From JABMRP01 sp964444795 (lineage in GTDB: Bacteria > Planctomycetota > Planctomycetia > Pirellulales > Thermoguttaceae): a DNA stretch of 14,536 nt. Of the stretch, positions 1-5,639 are shown in pieces. The notes under the pieces are model-generated. The model was not told where the DNA came from and ran no database searches. It saw nothing but the letters and a program-made list of their open reading frames with translations. A program made the position numbers and the translations under genes. The stretch lies in contig CAYUIQ010000221.1 in the NCBI GenBank assembly GCA_964444795.1, positions 1 through 14,536 on the forward strand, given 5' to 3'. How positions within the stretch are numbered: the stretch's first letter is position 1; the number at the start of each line of letters is the position of its first letter.

Positions 1-140
1 TCTTTTCGACGGCCTCGGAGGGCCATCGTACGGGTTTCAAGCCGCCCCGATGCCGAACCTTCCAGCCTGGACACGTGTCCCGACGAACGATACAACGGAC
101 ATCTAACAACCGACAGCGAAGACCAACAGGCATAACCCTT
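1..140 (+). other. Upstream flank of rtcA, possible tail of a cut-off gene
   Basis: One + strand frame is open from position 1 to a TAA at 133-135 (44 codons). It could be the C-terminal end of a gene starting outside the window, but the translated tail has no recognisable motif and so short an open frame is expected by chance in high-GC DNA. No clear promoter is visible. The in-frame GTG at 75 could extend rtcA by 22 residues, but those residues do not belong to the conserved family start. Confidence 0.2.
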
Positions 141-1166
141 ATGCTCAAGATCGACGGTTCGCTGGGCGAAGGCGGCGGCCAGATTCTTCGCACGGCGTTG
201 GGGCTTTCGATGGTCACCGGCACGCCGGTGCGTATCGAAAAGATCCGCGCCGGGCGAAAGAAGCCCGGCCTGCGCCGACAGCACCTGACGGCCGTCCAAG
301 CGGCCCAATCGATCTCCGGGGCCGAGGTGCAAGGGATCGCCGAGGGCTCCGGGGAACTGACGTTTCGCCCCGGTGCGGTGCGGCCGGGGTCGTACCGGTT
401 CGACGTGGGCACGGCCGGCAGCACGACGCTCGTGTTGCAGACGGTCTTGCCTGCGCTGCTTTCCGTGCCGGCTCCTTCGCAACTGACGATCCTCGGCGGA
501 ACGCACAACGCCTGGTCGCCGCCGTTGGACTTTCTTTCCGTTGCGTTCTTGCCGCTGTTGGAGCGCATGGGAGCGACGGTCGAGGCGCGGCTTGGGCGAC
601 ACGGCTTCTTTCCCGCCGGTGGCGGGCGGATCGAGGTGCGCATCGCGGGCGTGTCGACGTGGAAACGGCTCGATCTGCTCGATCGCGGGCCGATCGTCTC
701 GCGACGGGCGCGAGCCCTGGTTGCCCGGCTGCCGCGACACATCGCCCAGCGCGAGCTGGAGGTCGTTCGCCGGCGCCTGGGGTGGAACCACGACTGCCTG
801 GCGGTCGAACGGATCGAGGACTCCAACGGACCGGGCAACGTCCTGTTGCTGGAGATCCGCGCCCAACACGTGGACGAGGTGTTCGCGGGGTTCGGGCGGC
901 GTGGTGTTTCGGCCGAGAAGGTGGCCGCCGGGGTGGTGACCGAGGCGAAGGATTATCTCGAAGCGGACGTGCCGGTCGGTCCGTATCTGGCCGATCAGTT
1001 GTTGATCCCCATGGCTCTCGCCGGCGGCGGCTCGTTTCGCACCATGCCCCTATCGCAACACACGCTGACCAACATCGAGGTGATCCGGCGGCTCCTCGAC
1101 GTGCGGATCGTGGCGGTGCCGGTCGGTGAGGGCGTGGTGGACGTGGAGATTTCGGCCGTGGGTTAG
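141..1166 (+). CDS. rtcA: RNA 3'-terminal phosphate cyclase RtcA
   Basis: This cytoplasmic enzyme uses ATP to convert an RNA 3'-phosphate into a 2',3'-cyclic phosphate via enzyme- and RNA-adenylate intermediates. The ATG at 141 gives 341 residues, the usual family length, and begins directly at the conserved N-terminus (MLKIDGSLGEGGGQILRTAL). Seen in sequence: the GEGGGQ element near residue 10, the family signature HGFFPAGGGR at 154-163, and SQHTLTN near the C-terminus, whose His307 aligns with the catalytic adenylated histidine of the family. An AGG lies at 128-130, a weak ribosome site. An upstream in-frame GTG at 75 is possible but would add a non-conserved extension. In many bacteria rtcA is paired with the ligase rtcB; no rtcB is present in this window. 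The gene converges with the downstream sulfatase across a long palindrome. The family assignment is secure; the physiological substrate is not known from the sequence. Confidence 0.95.
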   Translation: MLKIDGSLGEGGGQILRTALGLSMVTGTPVRIEKIRAGRKKPGLRRQHLTAVQAAQSISGAEVQGIAEGSGELTFRPGAVRPGSYRFDVGTAGSTTLVLQTVLPALLSVPAPSQLTILGGTHNAWSPPLDFLSVAFLPLLERMGATVEARLGRHGFFPAGGGRIEVRIAGVSTWKRLDLLDRGPIVSRRARALVARLPRHIAQRELEVVRRRLGWNHDCLAVERIEDSNGPGNVLLLEIRAQHVDEVFAGFGRRGVSAEKVAAGVVTEAKDYLEADVPVGPYLADQLLIPMALAGGGSFRTMPLSQHTLTNIEVIRRLLDVRIVAVPVGEGVVDVEISAVG

Positions 1167-1186
1167 TACGTCGTGACTCTGGCCGT

Positions 1187-1287
1187 TGGGTGCCTGGGGT
1201 CGAGGCGTGAGGAACGAACGCCGAGCCCCCAGTGATTCTCCGACTGGGGGCTCGGTGCTCGTTCCTCGCATCGACCCCAGGCACCCA
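1187..1287. terminator. Long near-palindrome, probable bidirectional terminator
   Basis: The left arm 1187-1233 and right arm 1243-1287 are reverse complements apart from a few mismatches and a 2 nt bulge, around a 9 nt loop (1234-1242). The outer stem is perfect for at least 16 bp and the inner stem includes GAGCCCCCAGT against ACTGGGGGCTC. It starts about 20 nt after the rtcA stop and ends about 22 nt from the stop of the convergent sulfatase, which is where a shared terminator would sit. There is no long T-run on either side, so a classic intrinsic terminator is not fully satisfied. A REP- or MITE-like dispersed palindrome is the alternative. Confidence 0.6.
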
Positions 1288-1309
1288 CACACTCAAGCGT
1301 TATGAGGTA

Positions 1310-3181
1310 CTACTCACCCATCGCCCGAATCGCGTGTCCCAGCGCCCAGCGGGTGTACAGCGCGGCGGTGCCCGGCGTCTTGTCCGCGGCCGCAGCGCGA
1401 ATCTCCGGCAACAAGGGCTTCGCGTCGCGGCCGATAGCCACGATCGACATGGCCGCGTGCAGGCGGACCCAGCGGCTGTCGGATTCCAGGCCGATGGCCA
1501 GACAGGGCAGGGCATCGGGTGATCGACCAATTTGGCACAGCGCCTCGGCGGCGGCGAAGCGGACTCCCGGGTGCGGATCATGGGTTGCCTCGCGCAGCGC
1601 GTCGGCCGACTCGACGGCGTCGGCTCCCAACGCGGCAAGCCCTACAGCCGCCCAGTAGCGGACCGCCGAGTGTTCGTCGCCCAGCAGTTCCGTCTGCTTC
1701 GCCCGGGCTGAAGGACCACTGCCGATTAGCTCGGCCGTTTCCAGAACTCGCTGTGTGGGGAACCGGTTGCCGTGCATCAACTCGTAAGGCGTGGGTCCGT
1801 CAGGTGGACTGTACAGATCGATTTCCGGCACCAGACCCGTGTCGCCCGTCTCCAACATCCAGTCGTGCATCGCGGTACGCATTCGCGATAGTGCCTCGGC
1901 GTGCTGGGGCGATGCGGCCAGGTTGTGAACCTGATGCGGGTCGGCTTGCGTATCGAACAGTTCCTCCGGCGGTTTTGTCGCGCGTGCGAGAAACTCGTTG
2001 TCGCCGGAGAGTTTTCCCTCGGCGGCCAGGCGTCGGATTGCACTTCGGGTCGGCGTCTGCTCAGAGTAGGTGCTTCGCTGCATGACGGGCCGGTGGGGCA
2101 TGAAATGGCGGACGTACAGATAACGATCGTCGCGCACCGCCCGGCTGAACTCGTAACATTCGTCGACCCGATCGCGAATCGCGAAGATATACTGCCGCGG
2201 CTCCGGCGGTTGTTCTCCCAAGAACGGCTGCCCCTGCATCACGTCGGGAATATCAACGCCGGCCAAGTCGAGCACGGTCGGGGTGAAATCGAGAAAACTG
2301 ACCAGCTCCTTATTCACCGTCCCCGGATCACCGGTGGCCAACTGTCGATACTTCGCCGGGATACGCACGATCAGCGGCACGTGCAGCCCCGAGTCGTACG
2401 GCCAGCGCTTGTGTCGCGGCATGCCCGTGCCGTGGTCGGAGTAGAAGAAAACGATCGTGTTCTCGGCCAGACCATCTTCGGCGAGCATTTTCAGCAGATC
2501 GCCCACCTGGTAGTCCATCGCGGTCACCAGGTCATAAAACTTGGCCACGTCGCGACGGATTACCGGGTCGTCGGGATAATAGGGTGGCAACACCATCTTG
2601 GCCGGGTCGTGCCGCTGCTCGGGTGTGAGCCGGGCCGTGCGTGCGGCGAACTGTTTCCCGGTCAGACGGATCTGCCCCTGATGGGTCGTCGTAAAGTTGA
2701 ACACGCTGAAAAACGGCTTACCCGCGGGTCGTTTGCGCCAATGGGCCGTACGGCTCGATTCGTCCCACGCCTCGGGCGAGCGGCGGAAGTTGTAATCCTC
2801 CTTCACGTTGTTCGTGCAGTAATAACCCGCCTCGCGCAGATATTCGGTGAAACAACGCACCGACTTCGGCACGCGTCCGGCTCCGCGCAGATGTTGCGTA
2901 CCCAGCGAACTGGCATACATGCCCGTGATGAGCCCCGATCGTGCCGGCGTACACACACTAGCCGTGGCAAAGGCTCGCGTGTAACGAATGCCCTCGGTGG
3001 CCAGACGGTCGATATGCGGCGTAACGGCCTGCCGGTCGCCGTAACAGCGCAATACGGGCGAGGCGTCCTCACAGGTGATCCAGAGGATGTTGGGACGCTC
3101 GGCGGCCGTGAGAGTTGGCGGCAAGCAGAAGAACGTCACAGCCAGAGTGATAGTCGTCAACAGGATGGATCGAGTAGGCAC
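1310..3181 (-). CDS. Secreted S1-family sulfatase with C-terminal HEAT-like repeats
   Basis: Predicted sulfate-ester hydrolase of 623 residues. Residues 1-27 form a signal peptide (hydrophobic stretch from Ile6 to Leu24, then TAA before ERPNILW). The sulfatase fold starts at Pro30. Glu38-Asp39 occupy the place of the usual metal-binding Asp pair, and Cys77 in CTPAR is the formylglycine precursor with the required Arg81, followed by LITG. Asp249-His250 in YSDHG and the following KRWPY..G..VP segment are typical active-site elements. From about residue 493 to the end, helical HEAT/PBS-like repeats (VRYWAAVGLAALG, VRFAAAEALCQIG, VRLHAAMSIVAIG) form an extra domain. The start is a GTG backed by a strong GGAGGT five bases upstream; there is no other in-frame Met before residue 88. 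Substrate unknown: planctomycete sulfatases of this kind usually act on sulfated polysaccharides. Formylglycine formation would need a maturase encoded elsewhere. Confidence 0.92.
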   Translation of the reverse strand: MPTRSILLTTITLAVTFFCLPPTLTAAERPNILWITCEDASPVLRCYGDRQAVTPHIDRLATEGIRYTRAFATASVCTPARSGLITGMYASSLGTQHLRGAGRVPKSVRCFTEYLREAGYYCTNNVKEDYNFRRSPEAWDESSRTAHWRKRPAGKPFFSVFNFTTTHQGQIRLTGKQFAARTARLTPEQRHDPAKMVLPPYYPDDPVIRRDVAKFYDLVTAMDYQVGDLLKMLAEDGLAENTIVFFYSDHGTGMPRHKRWPYDSGLHVPLIVRIPAKYRQLATGDPGTVNKELVSFLDFTPTVLDLAGVDIPDVMQGQPFLGEQPPEPRQYIFAIRDRVDECYEFSRAVRDDRYLYVRHFMPHRPVMQRSTYSEQTPTRSAIRRLAAEGKLSGDNEFLARATKPPEELFDTQADPHQVHNLAASPQHAEALSRMRTAMHDWMLETGDTGLVPEIDLYSPPDGPTPYELMHGNRFPTQRVLETAELIGSGPSARAKQTELLGDEHSAVRYWAAVGLAALGADAVESADALREATHDPHPGVRFAAAEALCQIGRSPDALPCLAIGLESDSRWVRLHAAMSIVAIGRDAKPLLPEIRAAAADKTPGTAALYTRWALGHAIRAMGE

Positions 3182-3186
3182 GCGAA

Positions 3187-3192
3187 ACCTCC
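3187..3192 (-). promoter_or_regulatory. Shine-Dalgarno GGAGGT that fixes a GTG start
   Basis: Read on the minus strand, GGAGGT lies five bases before the GTG at 3181-3179. This supports the rare GTG as the true start of the sulfatase, since the next in-frame Met is inside the conserved catalytic domain. Confidence 0.75.
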
Positions 3193-3244
3193 GCAGAGTT
3201 TAGCCCCGGCACTCGTGCCCGGCGTTTAGGGATCTGTTATCTTC

Positions 3245-3354
3245 CGTATAGTAGCCGTCTCGCTCCGCGAGATGTAGCCTTTCGTTGCGGCGCATGAGTG
3301 GCAACCGTAAGGGCGGAAAAGCTACATCTCGCGGAGCGAGACGGCTACTATACG
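3245..3354. repeat. Perfect 34 bp inverted repeat with 42 nt spacer
   Basis: The left arm 3245-3278 and the right arm 3321-3354 are exact reverse complements (core GTAGCCGTCTCGCTCCGCGA / TCGCGGAGCGAGACGGCTAC). A few more pairs are possible inside the spacer. It lies in the 347 bp gap between the divergent sulfatase and LRR genes (3182-3528), which holds no credible gene. The arm itself contains a smaller palindrome (CTCGCTCCGCGAG). Its right arm overlaps the first copy of the direct repeat at 3337. It looks like a dispersed REP/MITE-like element rather than a terminator, because it lies upstream of both neighbouring genes. Confidence 0.8.
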
Positions 3355-3458
3355 CACAAATCCTACACCAGATCACCGCCGGGAGCCAGCAAACGTCGCG
3401 TAGCGTTGCCAACGGGACGGCGGATGGCCATAATGAAGGGCAACCCGAACACCCTTGT
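3337..3458 (+). repeat. Direct repeat, copy 1 (~122 bp)
   Basis: Nearly identical to 4767-4889: one C/A difference at 3386 (4816), one A/C difference at 3424 (4854) and one extra A at 4876 in copy 2. It starts CGAGACGGCTACTATACGCA and ends ACACCCTTGT. It begins inside the right arm of the 34 bp inverted repeat. Short open frames run through both copies, but on all strands they are unrelated to known proteins and broken differently at each copy, so it is treated as non-coding. The two copies bracket the LRR gene. Confidence 0.9.
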
Positions 3459-3528
3459 CGAAAAAGACTCCCGAGCCCTGTAATCGTCCCATTGGCATCC
3501 GCTACCGTTAATATGGGAGAATCGAATC

Positions 3529-4647
3529 ATGGTACATCATCTTAGCCTGAGTGGAATGCTCATTCTTTGCTTCTCGTTTGGCTGCGGAACGGCCGTGGAG
3601 ACCGAGAGCGGAGAAACCGCCGCCAAGGTAACCGAAGCGGAGAAGAATGCGATTGCATTCTTCCACAGAAGTACCGAGCCTCACGGACAACAGTTGGGAA
3701 AGGGTCTGATCCTGGACGAAGAGGGGAAACTGCTTGTGGGAAGACCGCGAACTCGGTACCCCGCCGACGGTCCGATGAATTTGGTATCCAAGGAGGAAGC
3801 ACCAGGAATCACCACGGAGTTGAACTTGCGGGACGCACCGTTGGCTCCAGGGGATCTGGCCCATTTGCGGGCCCTCCCCAACTTGGTGTATCTGGACCTG
3901 TGTCTTTCGGATGTGTCCGACGACGGACTTGCCTACGTGGGGGAGTGCGACGAACTACGCTCCCTATACTTGTCGCGAACAGAGATAACAGACGCTGGTT
4001 TAGCGCATATTGGCAAGTGCAGCCGCCTCCGAGAGCTGCACTTGGATGATACCTCCATCTCCGAAGCCGGGCTTAAGCACTTGCGTCGACTTACGAATCT
4101 TCATGAGTTGAGCCTCAACGGGATCCCTCTCACGGATGACGGCCTGGCGCACCTAGAGGGCCTAAGCGAGCTAAGATGGTTGGTTTTGGACGGGGATCTC
4201 ATCACGGACGCGGGACTCGCGCACTTGGCAAAACTGGAGAACCTCAGAACGTTGATGTTCAATGGTCTGCAAATTACCGATGCGGGGCTCGTGTATATCG
4301 GAAAGCTGAGGAACCTACGATACCTCTATCTGGGAGACTCGCAAGTGAAGGGCCCGGGGTTGCGCCATCTCAACGGCTTGGTGAACCTGAAGGCGTTGGA
4401 GCTTCCGGGAGCGCCACTTGCCGGTGAGGGCTTTGAGCACGTCCACGGGCTCGTCAGCCTCCGTGAATTGGATCTCTCCCACACGCAACTCGATGACGAG
4501 GGACTGAAACACCTCAAAGGGATGACCAGCCTTGAAGAAATCCGTATTCGCGATACGAAAGTCACCTATCCCGCGGGCGTCGACAGGCTGAAAGAGATAC
4601 TGCCCAAGTGCGACGTGTTACCGCCGCGCATGGGCCGTTTCCACTGA
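3529..4647 (+). CDS. Exported leucine-rich-repeat protein, possible lipoprotein
   Basis: The protein has 372 residues. Residues 1-19 form a short hydrophobic export signal ending SFGC; Cys19 could be a lipidated cysteine, though Ser at -3 makes a poor lipobox. A linker rich in charged residues follows (20-93). From about 94 to 360 there are some eleven consecutive 24-residue leucine-rich repeats of the pattern LRxLxLxxTxITDAGLAHLxxLxN, the type common in planctomycete proteins. Such repeats form a curved solenoid used for protein binding; partner and role are unknown. The ATG at 3529 has GGGAGA eight bases upstream. Base composition is lower in GC and codon choice more relaxed than in the neighbouring sulfatases. 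The gene is bracketed by two ~122 bp direct repeats, which suggests that it arrived, or could be lost, as a unit. It has no operon partner. Confidence 0.85.
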   Translation: MVHHLSLSGMLILCFSFGCGTAVETESGETAAKVTEAEKNAIAFFHRSTEPHGQQLGKGLILDEEGKLLVGRPRTRYPADGPMNLVSKEEAPGITTELNLRDAPLAPGDLAHLRALPNLVYLDLCLSDVSDDGLAYVGECDELRSLYLSRTEITDAGLAHIGKCSRLRELHLDDTSISEAGLKHLRRLTNLHELSLNGIPLTDDGLAHLEGLSELRWLVLDGDLITDAGLAHLAKLENLRTLMFNGLQITDAGLVYIGKLRNLRYLYLGDSQVKGPGLRHLNGLVNLKALELPGAPLAGEGFEHVHGLVSLRELDLSHTQLDDEGLKHLKGMTSLEEIRIRDTKVTYPAGVDRLKEILPKCDVLPPRMGRFH

Positions 4648-4677
4648 TGCGCCCGCCAATCGCCGAGCCAACCGACG

Positions 4678-4770
4678 GGCTTTCGGACGACTTCCGTTTA
4701 CGACGAAGTCGGCCGCCAAAAAAACCTGATCGATGCGAACGATCATCGCACGACGTTCCTCTACGACGAG
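4678..4770 (+). pseudogene. Remnant of an RHS/YD-repeat gene
   Basis: The frame beginning at 4678 translates as GFRTTSV followed by YDEVGRQKNLIDANDHRTTF and then LYDE. Two Tyr-Asp pairs (codons at 4699 and 4762) lie 21 residues apart, with GRQ, DAN and RTTF between them, which is the RHS/YD-repeat consensus. No start codon or longer RHS frame is present. The frame lies just after the stop of the LRR gene, in the same phase, and on the right it runs straight into direct repeat copy 2, where it meets a TAG in unrelated sequence. It is therefore gene debris, left by a deletion or by insertion of the repeat. Intact RHS proteins are large secreted or toxin-delivery proteins; nothing functional remains here. 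Confidence 0.7.
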
Positions 4771-4889
4771 ACGGCTACTATACGCACAAATCCTACACCA
4801 GATCACCGCCGGGAGACAGCAAACGTCGCGTAGCGTTGCCAACGGGACGGCGGCTGGCCATAATGAAGGGCAACCACGAACACCCTTGT
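4767..4889 (+). repeat. Direct repeat, copy 2 (~123 bp)
   Basis: Second copy of 3337-3458, in the same orientation 1430 bp downstream, with two substitutions and a 1 nt insertion. Its left boundary cuts into what is the inverted-repeat arm at copy 1, so this copy lacks the hairpin partner. The join with the RHS remnant falls on a shared CGAG. Its right boundary coincides exactly with the first base of the RAYT inverted repeat at 4890. Confidence 0.9.
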
Positions 4890-4927
4890 TCGGCAAATGT
4901 GTCCGTGTTGCGTAGCAACAAGAGGAT
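4890..4927 (+). repeat. REP-like inverted end, left
   Basis: Begins TCGGCAAATGTGTCCGTG and contains a hairpin TGTTGC-GTA-GCAACA at 4906-4920. It is the reverse complement of 5480-5517 with two mismatches. It ends three bases from the transposase stop codon. Confidence 0.85.
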
Positions 4928-4929
4928 CG

Positions 4930-5445
4930 TCACGAGAATATCCACTCCAGCGGTACGCCGACCGACTTGCCGCTGTCGAAATGCCGGGCCGAGCTCCAAG
5001 CCCAGTCCACTGCCTTCCCGACCAAGCCGGCACGGACCGGATTCAGGTGCATGTAGTCGAGTTTCTCGGTGGCCTTCTTCTCAGAGTATAGACTGAAAGG
5101 ATAATACCTTGGCTGCCAGAAGGGATCCTTCCGGTCGATCGTCTTGAAGTAGCCGGCCAATTGGCCACGCACAAGCTTCTTCAATTGCACGCTCGACTTC
5201 TGCTTCCATTGCTTCATGAAGTGGCTCAGTCGGCCCGGCTCGCGAAACCAGACGATCGCGTGGACGTGGTCGGGCATGACCACGAAACCGCAGCAGGTTC
5301 CCTCGTGGGTGGCCAATTCGGTCGCCAGCAGGCTAATCACGACCTGGCGAGTCCGAGCGTGATCCAGCAGGCGGCGACGCCGGTAACAGGAAAACGTGAC
5401 GAACTGGGCATGCAACTCGTCATCGTAGATACATCGTCTGGACAT
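4930..5445 (-). CDS. REP-associated tyrosine transposase (RAYT, Y1/IS200-like)
   Basis: HUH-type single-strand endonuclease of 171 residues, the normal RAYT length. Seen in sequence: MPDHVHAIVW with the metal-binding His60-x-His62 pair; FWQPRYYPFSLYSEKKATEK at about 109-128; and LDYMHLNPVRAGLV, in which Tyr131 is the likely nucleophile by family pattern. In the family these enzymes cut and join single-stranded DNA at REP hairpins and are thought to spread REP elements; many are domesticated single-copy genes. The ATG at 5445 lies 35 bp inside the right REP-like end. The gene appears intact, with no frameshift. It lies between the RHS remnant/direct repeat and the second sulfatase, transcribed opposite to both neighbours. 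Confidence 0.92.
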   Translation of the reverse strand: MSRRCIYDDELHAQFVTFSCYRRRRLLDHARTRQVVISLLATELATHEGTCCGFVVMPDHVHAIVWFREPGRLSHFMKQWKQKSSVQLKKLVRGQLAGYFKTIDRKDPFWQPRYYPFSLYSEKKATEKLDYMHLNPVRAGLVGKAVDWAWSSARHFDSGKSVGVPLEWIFS

Positions 5446-5479
5446 TACCGTATTGTCGCACGGTCACACGCGAAGTACA

Positions 5480-5517
5480 ATCCTCTTGTTGCGATGCAAC
5501 ACGGACACATTTGCCGA
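5480..5517 (-). repeat. REP-like inverted end, right
   Basis: Reverse complement of 4890-4927 except for two loop bases. It contains the hairpin TGTTGC-GAT-GCAACA at 5487-5501. It lies just upstream of the transposase start. Confidence 0.85.
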
Positions 5518-5530
5518 ATGAGCGTGTTAA

Positions 5531-5566
5531 GTGGCAGCGCGTCTTGCGGCAAAGTGTCCGTGCCAC
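5531..5566 (+). repeat. Third REP-like hairpin
   Basis: CGGCAAAGTGTCCGTG at 5547-5562 matches the left REP core (CGGCAAATGTGTCCGTG) with one base missing. The ends GTGGCA (5531-5536) and TGCCAC (5561-5566) can pair. It has the same orientation as the left REP and opposes the right one, giving a REP pair 13 bp apart. Confidence 0.6.
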
Positions 5567-5639
5567 CCGCGTTAAACGATGGTGCCGCGACCGTTTTGGG
5601 CTGCTCCTGAACCTTCAACACCCCCGAGAGGATCCAACC

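Larger units (their letters stand above)
4890..5566 (-). mobile_element. RAYT unit: REP-associated tyrosine transposase with REP-like ends
   Basis: The transposase gene at 4930-5445 is enclosed by 38 nt inverted repeats (4890-4927 and 5480-5517) that differ at only two positions, both in the loop of a small hairpin. A further REP-like hairpin follows at 5531-5566. This is the usual setting of a RAYT flanked by inverted REPs. No target-site duplication is evident, as expected for HUH/Y1 enzymes. Whether the unit still moves cannot be judged from one copy. Confidence 0.75.

Noticed and set aside
3207..3222. Small hairpin (GGCAC/GTGCC) in the leader of sulfatase 1 as a regulatory element
   Set aside because: The stem is only five base pairs plus a bulged extension, too weak to support a regulatory call.
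1901..3229. Plus-strand open frame (442 codons) antisense to sulfatase 1
   Set aside because: It is a shadow of a gene with signal peptide, CTPAR motif and SD on the other strand; the translation shows no family.
3298..3483. Short plus-strand frame within the direct repeat, similar at the second copy
   Set aside because: The similarity only reflects the DNA repeat; the two copies enter and leave different frames, there is no start context and no family.
3529..3585. Firm lipoprotein call for the LRR protein
   Set aside because: The sequence before Cys19 is S-F-G and not a good lipobox, so the call is left as possible only.
4688..4711. 7 bp hairpin (CGACTTC/GAAGTCG) near an A-run, as terminator of the LRR gene
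   Set aside because: The run after the hairpin is A, not T, on the plus strand, and on the minus strand the T-run precedes the stem; the sequence is better explained as part of the RHS remnant.
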